Origin: Pterobdella sp. o SKG-2022
Lineage: Eukaryota; Annelida; Clitellata; Hirudinida; Piscicolidae
Reading direction: 5' to 3'
DNA length: 64,000 nucleotides
Assembly: GCA_964035795.1 (NCBI GenBank)
Contig: OZ038321.1
Coordinates: 7,352,079-7,416,078, forward strand
How positions within the stretch are numbered: the stretch's first letter is position 1; every line of letters begins with the position of its first letter. The notes beneath the pieces are model-generated. The model searched no databases. It was not told the DNA's origin and saw only the letters and a program-made list of their open reading frames with translations. Shown here in pieces: positions 51,956 through 63,398 of the stretch. Position numbers and translations under genes: made by a program.

Positions 51956-51962
51956 ATTAGTA

Positions 51963-54553
51963 AGAATTGTTTGCGCTCATGCCCCACAACGTAGAAGAGT
52001 GATGAAAGAAAAAGAGAAGTTTTATGAGAAGATGGCAAAAGGGTGTGAAGTGGAAAATGAAAATTAGGTTTTGCTTTGCTTAGGAGACTTCAATGGACAC
52101 ATTGGCAAGAAGGTTGATGGGTTTGAAGGTATTCATGAAGGTTTTAGAATAGGCAAGAGAAACGTGGAGGGTAAATTGTTGTTAGAATTTTTTGTTGAAA
52201 AGAGTATGTGTGTGAGTAATAGTTGGCTTAAAAAGAAGGATAATAGAAAGATGTGAGAGCAATTGGGGGTGAGCTACAACAGAAACTATTGAAGGTGGTT
52301 TTAGACGGAAGATGGATTAGGAAAATCCAAAAAAGCCATGGGAGCTTTTTAACGATGAGATAAAAGCAAAATTTTCTGAAAAAATGGAAGTTTTTTATTA
52401 AAAAAGAGATGAATGAAATGCATGGCTGAAATATAAAACTTCTACTCTAAAAGCTGCTGAAGAAGTTTGTGGAGTGAGTAGAGGTAGACCTCAGCACAGT
52501 GAAACTTGGTGGTGGAATCAGGATGTGCAGAAAGCCATTACAGAGAAAAAGAAAAGTTTCCTAAGGTGGCAACAATTTCCATCCAAGGAAAATAAATCCC
52601 GTTATGTCTCTGATAAAAAAAAAGCCAAGAGAGCTGTTGCTGAGACAATAAAGAAAGAGGCGGTAAAAGAGATGAAGGAGCTACGGAATGACAAAAATTT
52701 TATGTTTCGTAGAATAAGAATGATGAAGGAAACAAGTGACTTAGCAGGTAACAACTGCATTAAAAACAAAACAGGAGTGTTATATTTGCCGAGGATGATC
52801 GGAAGAGAGTGTGGAAGGAGCACATGGAGGCCATCATGAATGAAGAGAATCCATGGGATGGGATGGTGAATGTAGAAATGGTTGAAGGTCCCATGGAACC
52901 ATTTGCTATGAACGAAGTGGAAAGAGCACTAGGGATCATGAAGAATGGCAAGGCCAGTGGTCCAACTGGAATTGTCAAAGAGCACCTAGCTGCTTCTCCA
53001 CAGTGTAAGCAAGTTATATTGCAAATAAAATCCTTGATGGAAGGGATATGCTTCATGACTGGAGGATGAGTACAGTTGTTCACATTTATAGGAAGAAAGG
53101 TGGTGTTATAGACTGTGCAAGCTATCGAAGTGTAAGGCTTTTAGAGCATGGTACAAAAGTGGTGGAAGGGTTGCTGAATAAAAGGTTGAGAAGGTAAGGA
53201 AAAATTAACCAAAAGCAAATTGGTTTTATGTCTGGCAAAAGCACAGTGAACGCTATTTTTATTTTTAGGAGAATGCAGAAAAGCTACCTTGAGAGGAATT
53301 TGAAGCTTTTTAACTGTTTTGTTGATTTGGAGAAGGCTTTCAACCGAGTGCCCAAGAAGGTGATTAAATGCGCGCTGAAAAAGAAGTTGATCCCGAAAAG
53401 GAAGTAATGTCGATGTACAAAGGAGCAAAAACGCGGGTTCGGGTTGGAGGTGGACACTCGAAAGAATTAGATGTTAGTGTAGGTGTCCATCAAGAATCGC
53501 TTCTTTCACGGTTTGTGCTTACAATAGTGCTAGATGTATTGTCTGAAGACGGAGGAAAAGGTGGTTTAATGAAATGCTTTATGCAGATGACTTGGTTTTG
53601 ATGGCAGAGACTATTGAAGAACTAGAAGCACAATTCATCCGTTGGAAGGCAACCTTTGAAGGGAAAGGATTGATGATTAATCTTGGTAAGACAAAGGTCA
53701 TGGAAAGTGGTGGTGGTGGTGGTGAGATTGTTGTCTCGGCTAAGATTGATCCATGTGGTATGTGTGGGAAGAGGGCTAAGGTAAATTGTGTGAAATGCAA
53801 GACATGTGTGAAGTTGGTTCACACGCGGTGTGCTAGAATAGAGTTTCTTGTAGGATGAATGGAATTTTTGAATGCAGGGTTTGTATGAATGTTTCAAATG
53901 AGGAATGTAATAATATTTTGAATGGTTGTCTGAATGAGTTGAAAAGAGTAAATAATTGTTGTTAGCTACAATGTGAATGGTGGAGGAGAAACTGAGCTAG
54001 TTGTTACACGCAGCATAGGGCTGGGTTGGAAAGCATTCAACAGTATGTCTTTTATGTTGTGTGGTAAAAGACACACATGGAATATTAAAGAAAAAAATTA
54101 TAGAACATGTGTGAGGCTTATTAGGACATATGGCTCGGAAACTTGGGTGGTAAGCTCCGTTGAAAAAAGAATTTTGAGAAGAGCAGAAAAACGGATGCTT
54201 CGAATGATGTGTGGTGTGCAGCTAGCTGATGGTGTGAGCACAAAAGAGTTGATGGTTAGATTGGGGTTGGATAGTACGATTGTTGAAGTGGCGAGACAAG
54301 GAAGTTTGAGATGACTGGGTAATGCGGTAAGAAAAGGGGATGATGATTGCGTTAAGAAGGCCTAGAGGTTTGAGGAAGGGGAAAACCAAGGTTAGCTTGA
54401 AAAAGTATGATGAAAAACCTTTGCCGTAGGCTTGAGTTAGGTCTTGAAGATGTCTATGACAAAGTGAAATGGAAAGAAAGGGTTAGGTCGTGGAAAGAAG
54501 TCAGTGACCTCTTAGAAAAGGAAAGATGTTGACTATAATAAAATGATACTGAT
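51963..54553 (+). mobile_element. LINE remnant B (EN, RT with internal Cys-rich finger)
   Basis: Order on the plus strand: endonuclease part with GDFNGHIG (52085-52115), linker, HSETWWWNQDVQKAI (52496-52540), RT palm (NGKASGPTGIVKEHL at 52950; KQIGFMSGKSTVNAIF near 53220; VDLEKAFNRVP near 53325; LYADDLVLMAETIEEL near 53576), then a Cys-rich finger (CGMCGK ... CVKCKTC ... HTRC, 53755-53830), and the C-terminal domain (RTYGSETWVV, RMLRMMCGVQ, near 54130-54220). It ends with the same 3' UTR and tail as 11151-11455. The 5' end is missing, and stops and frameshifts are frequent but mild. The catalytic YADD Asp pair is intact. Confidence 0.9.
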
Positions 54554-54573
54554 TAAACTGGTTAATGGATAAC

Positions 54574-54579
54574 TTTATT
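54574..54579 (-). terminator. Polyadenylation signal of SNX4-like gene, overlapping its stop codon
   Basis: On the minus strand the stop TAA is followed at once by TAAAG, so the reading TTG-TAA-TAAAG contains AATAAA overlapping the stop. It is the first such signal and leaves only about 20 bp to the tail of LINE remnant B. Confidence 0.55.
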
Positions 54580-57227
54580 ACAAAGTATAACAGATAAGAT
54601 GAAAATATTTGAATGAGTTCATAAGCAACGATAACCATACTTCAGTATCTTCCAGGCTTCTTTTGCAGGCGTCTCTGAGGAAAGTGTAGTAAAAGTTGCT
54701 TAATTTACACGCCCTCAAAACAATAACGACCTCACTAACTTAACAGCTTGCAAGTCAGACAAGTGGTTTTTTATGCACCCCATTTCCTGGTCTTGGTCGT
54801 CCAGAAAGCACTCCACGTCTTGTGAGATCCTTCATGCATGGAGTTTTATGTTTTTGGAAAATTTATTTTGTATTTTCATAATAAACTTTTATGCATTTTT
54901 GATAGGTTTTTTATCCCTTTAAAACATAATTTGCGCTACTCAAATCCCATTTCGAAAGAAATGTATCAACTTGGTTCCTTTCATGTGATACCAAGTTAAA
55001 TAAAGAGCTGATTCAAGTTGTTTTAAAACATTTTTTCATTACTCCCATGTTCTTCCGTGATGTTTAGGAACATACTCTGTTTTCGTCATCAAGTGTTGGT
55101 TCACGAATGTTTTCTTTATTTAAAAAGAACTTGTTTCAAGAACCTAGCCTGATGAGGGTGAACTCATAGAACAGTCAGAGTGAGGTTCTCCAAAAATAAT
55201 TATCTTGACAAAATAATGTAACTCCAAAAAGGTACTGGAAGACTAGGAAGTAGTGTTCAAATTTTTACTCTGTAAGAATAGCAACCCTTCTAGCTATCAG
55301 GCCTAAACTCTAAGGATCTGAGTTGGTGTATTTCAACATCATGTTTAGGATGAACCACAAAAAATGGTGAGTGTAGCTATTCAAGTATATTTGGAGCAAA
55401 ATGAAACTTGAACTAACGCATCAACGTAATGTCCCGCGATTTGGTAGCCATCATCGTCCTCCATGCCACTCCACAAACTCCACAGACCTCCCAACTCGTG
55501 CAACAGCTTTGCTGTTTGAAATTCCCCAATTCTCACTTTCTGATTGTTGATTTTTTATAATGAAATTTTGATTATTTATTAATTTTTTCTTCAATTTTCC
55601 CACAAGAAGTAGTGCCCTGGGAAACATATCTATTACGCTACCAAAACCCCAATTTGGAGCGACTGATGGTCAAATTACTTACATATTATCACCAGTGAAC
55701 TTTTTGCGTATAATTTTTCAAATCTTGTTATATTGATAATAATTCAAAAATAATCGAAAATTCAAAGTTATTTGAAGACAAACCTTTCAGATGTTCAAAC
55801 TTAATATAAAGTCCCTTAACAATATTTTAAGCAAGAAAAAGCTTATGTACATAACAACACATGATCTTAAAAATGAAAAACATCAAATATATGGTATTCA
55901 AACTAACTAAAGAAACTTTGAGAAAGTTTTGCAGCTCTTTAGAAATAGCTTCACAGTAGTCAATGTGCCTCCTCAGCTTGTTCTCATAATCACCCACCAC
56001 AATATCTTGGCTTTCTTGGTTGCTGCTATTATCACTGTGAATTTGGCTTTTATCATCTTCTACAGAGTGGTTTAAATTTAAAACGTTGTTGAGTCTGCTC
56101 ATCACTTGTTCCATCTTCCCTTTCTTTCAATTGTGTTTATATTAATTAATTTAATCTCTAATTTGAGATTTTCTTTTGCAGAACTTTGCACATTAAATGA
56201 CTAAACTATAGTGTATCTTGTTAATAAAATTGATTTTTGAGTTTATTCAGTTTGTAACTTTATTTCAAACCACTAAACACCTTTTTTGAGGTCACTTTTT
56301 GCTTCCAAGTTTCATCATCCTGAAACAAAGTTTTGTCATTTGAAAATTTCAAATTATTAGAAACATAAAACTATTTATATTTTCTGTTGATTTCATAATA
56401 TAAGTGACACATGGAGAAATTACTAAATTATATTTAACTACAACAGTAAAGGTTTTTCTCTTTAAATTATGACCAAAAACAGTAACGCTGTTTAATCATA
56501 AGTTCAACTAAAAAATGAAAAAAAAAAGGTTTTAAAACCAAGACACATACCCTTTGTAGAAATGAGTATAATGCATCATCTGCAGAGATGATTGGGTGCT
56601 TGCAAATGATGCTGAGAAAACGCTGTTAGTTTTTAATGATATATGTGAAACTTTTTAATAGTGTTTAAAAAAATTGAAAAACATTAGTGTTTCAAATATT
56701 AAGTACCTCCAGACCAATTCTTTTGTTCTCTAAGAGGTATACTTCATTTTTATCACTGCTTTTTTCAAAAAAGTTGATACCTATCTGTAAGTTTGTTGGC
56801 CATCCAATGAATATTTTGAATAAAAGAGCTATCATTTGCTGCTATTCAGCTCAAATTTCTAACTGATATGATTATCATAATCTTATTATTAGTGGTATAT
56901 TAAGATTATCAGTTTACTTTTTTATCAGGAAGATTAGGAATGATAGAATGTGGATATGATGAAATGAGATGAGAAAGTAGAAATTCAAAATCTGAGTATC
57001 TACGCCATATTGTTTTTGTTGAACCTTTATCAAAGCTGTCAAAGTTTTTGATGTTAGGTTATATTTCTTTATGTTTCAACAGCTCATTTATATTGATTAT
57101 TTATTTTGAAAGTAAAAAAAACAAAATATTTTGCTATGGAAAAAATTTATTTATAATTTTACTATATATGTTTATTACCTGATTTCAATAGGATATATCA
57201 CATTAATTTTTCTTTTCTCACATTCTC
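54578..57227 (-). CDS. SNX4: Sorting nexin SNX4-like (PX + BAR), 5' exon and mid-BAR not found
   Basis: Endosomal PX-BAR protein; SNX4 acts in recycling and autophagy. Minus-strand exons: 57227-57179, 57035-56918, 56784-56707, 56622-56551, 56319-56281, about 56123-55917, 55539-55408, then 54829-54740 and 54674-54578 (TAA). PX domain: ECEKRKINVIYPIEI, WRRYSDFEFLLSHL, a YPHSIIPNLPDKK proline loop, KRIGLERFLSIICKHPII and LYSFLQR, all joined in phase and close to human SNX4. BAR start: YENKLRRHIDYCEAI then DGYQIAGHYVDALV, equivalent to human DGLQSAGHHMDVYA. The BAR end DVECFLDDQDQE ... ACKRSLEDTEVW matches the human C-terminus. About 100 residues of the central BAR helices are not visible between 55408 and 54829, and the junction phases there do not match (0 against 2). 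The first coding exon, between 57228 and 57778, was not found. Confidence 0.85.
55608..55675 (-). repeat. Dispersed repeat shared with 60370-60440
   Basis: On the minus strand this reads GACCATCAGTCGCTCC ... GGGTTTTGGTAGCGTAATA ... ATGTTTCCCAGGGC. The plus-strand sequence at 60376-60428 has CGACCATTAGTCGCATTGGG, TTTTGGTAGCGTAATA and ATCAGGGCC in the same order. It is a short unclassified repeat in an SNX4 intron. Confidence 0.7.
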
Positions 57228-57778
57228 CTATTTTCAGATTTTTCCACAACTTGGAAATTTAGTTAGCATGTAAATTTCATGGAAATAAATATTTTGAATT
57301 TACACTACTAGTATTTGAAATAATAAAATAAATAATGTATCAATTATTTTATAATTCTATTACTAATGTATTTACAATTGAGTCAGGCTTCAAATCTAAT
57401 TCATTCTTCATCTCTCAGTAAATTAAAATATTATTACATCTTCTTAGATTCGAAATCCTTCCTGAACTTACTGATACATAATTATTTAAATAGCTTAATT
57501 TTTAAAGTGAAACTTTGTTTTTAGGCAAAAAATTTGGAACTGGAAAATATATAATGCTCGTTTTATTAATTTAAAATTGAGACTCAAGGCAAATTTTAAA
57601 TTAATGAACGCAAACACCCATAGTGAACTTTGAGATTAATTAAACGTCAGACTGTCAGTATAAAAGCATGTGTACCTCATAGAACAGTTTAATTTATTTT
57701 AAAAAATTTTTTCTTCGTTAATTTGCATTTTTTTCAAACTGTAAAACATTATTTTATCTTCTATCTAGTGATTTAATC
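57228..57778. promoter_or_regulatory. Region between SNX4 and MRI1 (divergent)
   Basis: The SNX4-like gene runs left and MRI1 runs right. The missing SNX4 start exon and both promoters should lie here. No promoter motif or exon with the right phase (1) was found. Confidence 0.4.
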
Positions 57779-59767
57779 ATGGAGTCAATTATTTATAAGC
57801 GAGGTGAATTAAAAATTATTGACCAACTACTTCTTCCCACAAAAACTGAATATATTACAATTAAGAACAGTTTTGATGCATGGAAAGCTATAAAATTTAT
57901 GCAGGTGCATTGTTGTTTTTCAAATGTTTCCAATTGAACATAACAATGTTATTTTACTTAAGATAAGAGGGGCTCCAGCTATAGCAATTTTTGGAGGCTT
58001 AAGCATTGCTATAGAATTAAATGAATGGAATGAGAAAGAAGGATTAGATGCATTAGTTTTGCTTGTGAAAAAGGATCTTGATTACCTGGTCACATCTCGT
58101 CCCACTGCTGTAAATTTGGCAAACTTGAAAATTGAGATGCTGGAGTTTCTTGAAAAACATAAAGATCTAAACTGTTCTACTCTTAAAATTAAGTAATTTA
58201 GCAGAAAATTATTTTTTAATGATATTTTTACAACTTTTGTTTTTATCCAAACAAACTGCTAAAACATTCTATCATTATTAAAATCTGAAAATATGACAAA
58301 AATATTTCATCATGAATTTAGAATTATCATACATTGTTATATTTAGTAATTTGCAGTTTTTCATAGTGATATCACCCCTGTGAATTAAGATTACAATGAT
58401 ACCTCTACAGACTCATAGAGAAATTTGAAGACTATTTCAAACAAGACCTGATCTGCAATCATCAGATTGGAAGCTTTGGTTTTGAGGCTATTGGTTAGTA
58501 CCAATTTAAAGTTTAATGGTTAACTTCAATTAATTCCAAATCATGAAATTTCCAAAATTAATTGAACTGATTAATTACTATAATTATTTAGCCAAATGTT
58601 ATTTGATACTTTTTTATTTAACAAAAATTTTTAAAAATCACATTATGAGGCATTTTAAATGAATGTTATTTTGTACAATATTTGATTTTCATACAAGGAT
58701 GAGGTTTGTTTTTCTTTTTAGAGACATCGAATGCATTTTTCTTCAATATTTTGTAATGAAAAACATCAATAAGTGTATGAAATATTCTTCTCAATTGATT
58801 TTTTTTCTAATTTTTCTCCAATTAAGATTCATAAATCCAACTTGTTGATCAAAATGATCATTTCAAATTGTTGTTAATGACATTTAATTGAACTTTTTAA
58901 GGTTTCCTACTCAAATAAATAATTGAAACACTAATATAGAATAAATTTTACTTTTTTAGCATCCAAAAAAACAGGCCCCATCAACCTACTCACCCATTGT
59001 AACACTGGATCTCTTGCTACCGCTGGTTACGGAACAGCTCTAGGTAAAATGTAAAATATTCGTTAATGCCTCTCAATTAACTTTTAATCAATAATATCTT
59101 TGAAGGTGTAGTGCGCAAAGTTCACTCGATGGAACGTCTGGCCCGTTGTTACTTCACTGAGACCCGGCCATACAACCAGGGCTCTCGTCTTACGGCTTAT
59201 GAGCTTTACTTTGATAAGATCCCGTCCACCATGATTTGTGATTCGATGGTAGCTTCATTGATGTCTCAAAAGCAAATCGATGCAGTGGTGGTGGGTGCTG
59301 ATTGTGTAGCATCTAATGGAGATGTGGCTAACAAAATAGGAACTTGTCAAATCGCCATTGTAGCCAATTTTTATAACGTGCCGTTTTACGTGGCTGCTCC
59401 TGCTACTTCGATCAACTTCAAGATAGGCAGTGGTGCCGAGATAAAAATTGAAGAAAGACCCCCAAAGGAGATGACAACCATTTCAGGAAATCCAACCACT
59501 GTTGAAGGTTTGAGTTCTTTGTGCACTTAGTTTAGTCATAAGTAGCCCTATCAGTTACATTTAGTTGCTCATAATATTGTATCGCATATAGTCGCCTTAA
59601 GATCACACTCATTTGAGTGTTATATTTTACGTGTTGAATCATTGTAAACAGGAGTGGATTGTTGGAACCCGGCATTCGACGTGACTCCCCACCACTTGAT
59701 AGCAGGCATCATCACTGAGAAAGGAGTTTTCAAACCTGAAGAATTAGCTAGCAAATTCTCTTCTTAA
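57779..59767 (+). CDS. MRI1: Methylthioribose-1-phosphate isomerase MRI1, complete, 6 exons
   Basis: Cytosolic enzyme of the methionine salvage pathway that converts 5-methylthioribose-1-phosphate to 5-methylthioribulose-1-phosphate. Exons: 57779-57904 (ATG), 57963-58192, 58411-58493, 58960-59043, 59106-59507, 59652-59767 (TAA). All phases join; 1,041 nt, 346 residues. Visible motifs: [36 protein letters not shown] with catalytic Cys160, [19 protein letters not shown] with the catalytic Asp240, then [10 protein letters not shown], and [13 protein letters not shown] near the end. Both catalytic numbers equal those of Bacillus MtnA. The residue after Asp240 is Cys instead of the Arg that is usual in GADR; Lys-Ile-Gly-Thr-Cys also replaces Gly-Thr-Tyr. 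The usual start context is short, and the ATG gives [20 protein letters not shown], as in the family. Confidence 0.97.
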
Positions 59768-59915
59768 TCTCTTCTATAATCTTTCAAATGTTTCAATCAA
59801 CATCTCATGTCATGAAAAAACTAAGAACTCTTAAATATATCAACATACCTCTTTTATGTTTATTGTGTGGTTGCCATCCTTTAATGCCGCTTCAGTTTTA
59901 ATCTTATTTTCGGCG

Positions 59916-59921
59916 AATAAA
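59916..59921 (+). terminator. Candidate polyadenylation signal of MRI1
   Basis: AATAAA 148 bp after the MRI1 stop, followed by T-rich sequence (AGTTTTATTTTTTA). Confidence 0.65.
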
Positions 59922-60369
59922 GTTTTATTTTTTATTAACCTCTGGCGCATTTTACCCACATTCATCCTAATTGGATATTTATATTCCTTCATATTCCACA
60001 ATATAAGTTTCATCTATTAAAAGTGTACTTACATCGCATAATTGACCGTGACCCATGGATCAGGTAATTTGGTACCTTAATGTTTAACATCGAAATGATT
60101 GAAAAATATCTTATTAAAAAAAGCAATTATTTCAGATATTGTCTCATTGCTTCTGTTTAACCCCCGAAACGGTGTATCACTCGTATGTCATTAACCATTT
60201 GTTCTGTTCTTGAATAAAATGTCGCAAAGAATTTGAAAATTTTCTAGAGATCTTTCTAAGAGTCTGATGTGTTGTAATTTTATTCAAGATGTATTCAATA
60301 GGCAAAAAAAAAGTGGCAGCATGAAAAACTTCACATTCTCATCGGTTGAACCTGCTCGTATATGTATGT

Positions 60370-60440
60370 ATGGCAGTCGACCATTAGTCGCATTGGGTTT
60401 TGGTAGCGTAATATGTTTATCAGGGCCTCACTCTGTGTAG
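60370..60440 (+). repeat. Dispersed repeat shared with 55608-55675
   Basis: Contains GTCGACCATTAGTCGC, GGGTTTTGGTAGCGTAATA and GTTTATCAGGGCCTCAC, the same blocks as the reverse complement of 55608-55675. Confidence 0.7.
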
Positions 60441-61858
60441 TAAAAAACAAATGATTTTTCTGCGTTTAAATTAAAATTCTAAAAAAGCCTATTTTTATTT
60501 ATTTTTTGTATTCTTTTTTATGAACTAAACACGAAAACAGACTAAGGAACCTCTGCTAATTGTTAGCTTTCTCAAGCTTTTGTTTAAGGGTTATTCGCAT
60601 GTTTCAAAACCACAAAATTGAATCGATTGTTCAAACATACATTTTTTTGAAAATATTAATTTCTGTTCATGTTGTGAAACATAAATAATTGTTAAATATA
60701 TAATCGCATAACAGTTTCATGACGCTAAACAAATGTCCAAAAGGATCCCACACGATTAGCTCACCAATATAAAATTTGGTCTTTATAAGCTTCACAATAG
60801 TTTATAATTAGTACTACACACAATCTTGCATCATCAATGAAAGCTTTTGCGATGTTTTTGTTTTCAATGTACCTAGAGCTTAATCATGAGATTAAAAATG
60901 AAAACTTATGGATATTTCAAAGGAATTTAAAACTTTCCGTGAAATTTCCAGGTTATATCTTTCGATAGCAATTGAATTTTTCAAGATATTTTTCAACACG
61001 ATGAAATACGTTCGAGAGGAGAGACAAGAGAGAAAATTATAAAACTTAGTTAATTTTGAAGCTGAAAGAAAATGTTGTGTTGGACATTATCATTTCATAG
61101 TGTAGCTCCCTTTTCTTTCGTACAACTTTTAAAAGATTTCAGCATGTCACATGTAATTGACAGCCATTTGACAGTTATTTTTACGAAAACAGTTAAAAAT
61201 TCTGAAATATCTATTTATTAAAGAGATACAATCGTAATCACCAATTATGTAGAACAATTATAAGATTCGCATCCTGTTGTTCTATGCATAGTCTTGAATC
61301 TTCCCTTTAAAATCTTAACACTTGATGTTGTAATGTAGTGAATGGTTGGTTAGTTTGTGGATGTTCCATTTTTATAAAGGACACATGAACTGCAGACCAA
61401 ACTGACACCCAGGGGATATGAAAAAGTTTTTCCAAGGCTTAAAATTGAAACGTGGGGAATCCATTTTATCAGATAGAGAAAGAGGTTACAGTTTCATTCT
61501 GAATTACATAGTGTTATTTTCCTATGTATCAATAAAATTTTATCAAAAACAATGATAATGAATAACATTTATATTATCAATTATTAAATACAAATGAATT
61601 AGGATATGCTTATAGATGCCAAAAACTTCAGCCTTATTTTAAATAAACGAGTTTCGAAAACTCTCATACTTGAAGTTAAATTGTCAAAAAAACTTTTCAA
61701 AAACATATGATGCTGTTAAAAAGCTACATCTATTGTTATATGTGTTGTTCTGCAACAGTATAAATATTTTTAAAAATACACACGATGTTTATTAAATAAA
61801 ATAACAATTATAATAATATAAGAAAATCTTGCTTCAAAACAACTCCCTATGATGAAGT

Positions 61859-61985
61859 AATTTTTTGATACTTTTCTATTCAAACTAAAATTTTCGAAAA
61901 ATTCAACGTTGTTAATTACTAATGGTTTATGACAAAGTTGAATTTTTCGAAAATTTCAGTTTAAATAAAAAAATATCAAAAAATC
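61859..61985. repeat. Foldback hairpin (~54-bp arms)
   Basis: The left arm 61859-61912 (TTTTTTGATAC ... CTAAAATTTTCGAAAAATTC ... AACGTTGT) is the reverse complement of the right arm 61932-61985, apart from a handful of mismatches. The loop is about 19 bp. It shares no clear core with the CTTTTCGTAAG foldback family, so it may be a separate element. Confidence 0.88.
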
Positions 61986-62141
61986 TGCTTTATTTAAAAA
62001 CAATTAACAAAACATGGACACATGATGTCTCTGGGGAGTTTAATGCCTTTTTTTTATATATTACTGAATTATTTACTTTTGAAATGAGGTCAATGATACA
62101 TTTATAATGATATCATGTTACTAATTATAAGCTTTCAACAG

Positions 62142-63398
62142 TTTCAGAAGGAAGTGAAGATGAAGAAGATTATGGAGAACAGGTTAAAACACAAAAAAAA
62201 TTACTTTGAAACGTTTTGTAACGAAAAACATTGATTAAAAGATTTTTTTAACAGCTTTATTGAGAATGAAAAGCTATAATTTCCGATAAGTTTAACCTTA
62301 TCATAGAAAGTTAGTGAAAAAACTTTTCATGTTTATGGTTCAACTAATATCAAAAAAGTTAGTAAAAAACTGAGACTTAATAGAGAACTTAAGACCTGCT
62401 GTAGACAACCTCATATTCTAAGTTTCATTATATACCTTACAAAACACTGTACGTTTTGTAAGCCTTAATTTTTCATGTCAAACTATCCAACAATTTTGAA
62501 TATATATGGAAGGAATTTTTGTTAATATTACATAAAATATTTTTGATATTATAAATAATAATTATAAATGCTATAAATTATATTTTGTCAATTCAACAGG
62601 AAGAGTATGAGCAATCCAATGTGTTTTCCAATGGTATTACAATGCTATTACATCATGAATGAGAATTTAATTAGCAAGTTTATATCTATGAAACATCAAT
62701 TTGAGGACTTTCAATACATTTATTAAAACTTAATTTATAATTATCGGTAAGTATGGTCTTACCATAAAACATTAGCATCTGAAAAGTTTATATCTACGAC
62801 GAGGCTGTAGAAATTTTTTATTTAAACCATGAGTTTATAGGTTATATATAAACATTATACATCAAATTTCTCAACCTTATAAACCAACCAAACACCACCA
62901 ACACCACCATAGTTTCAGCTATCATTGAAATAACTCCAAAAACTCAATCACCACATTTATAATGTCTCTTAAGACGATGAGATTTATGAGTGCAGTAGCG
63001 ATGAATTCACCAGTGATTACGAAGCCTCTCCCGCCTGTGAGTCTGAGCAAGATACCTATCTCAACAGAGATGAAATAGCTTTTAGTAAGTTGTTTATAAC
63101 AGTATTTCTTTTATGTATTTATTTTTTTTGATTTTTTATTCAATCATTTATTTATTTACTTGCACATTAAGATTCAAAAGTCGATCGCAACGATTTGATA
63201 ATTGTAAAATTTCACAGATTAAATTGAAATACAAAATTAAACTTTTTAATATAACATTAAACTCTAATATTAAATAAATAGTGTCAAAAATGGTTCGAAT
63301 CTATATGAAATTTAGTTTGAGATTTTTATTAATGAGTTTGACTATGACTTTCAGTTTCAGAACAAGTGACAAGAAACCTTCATGAGCCTCAAAAACAT
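62142..63398 (+). CDS. Unrecognised acidic protein, four internal exons (partial)
   Basis: I do not recognise this gene. Four plus-strand exons with GT-AG ends join in phase: 62142-62182 (entering in phase 1; a second acceptor at 62147 fits equally), 62600-62633, 62974-63084 and 63361-63398. Together they encode about 74 residues: SEGSEDEEDYGEQ, EEYEQSNVFSN, DDEIYECSSDEFTSDYEASP followed by ACESEQDTYLNRDEIAF, then KQVTRNLHEPQKH. The stretch is strongly acidic and Ser/Glu/Asp-rich, as in disordered linkers with CK2-type sites. Exon 4 ends in phase 0 at a GTAAAT donor, so the gene continues past 64000. The phase agreement over three introns, in sequence whose neighbours are AT-rich noncoding, is the main evidence. 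Start and end are unknown. Confidence 0.6.

Larger units (their letters stand above)
59922..62141. other. Intergenic or upstream intron; repeats only
   Basis: About 2.2 kb of AT-rich DNA. It contains the short dispersed repeat at 60370-60440 and a hairpin at 61859-61985. No exon was recognised, though the first exons of the acidic gene at 62142 may lie here unseen. Confidence 0.5.

Noticed and set aside
57360..57420. Minus-strand MKNELDLKPDSI before a GTAAAT donor, as a possible SNX4 first exon
   Set aside because: It ends in phase 0 while the next SNX4 exon needs phase 1, and it has no similarity to SNX4 N-termini.
61922..62107. Plus-strand open frame of 61 codons before the acidic gene
   Set aside because: It overlaps the right arm of the hairpin at 61859-61985 and its composition is not like the acidic exons.
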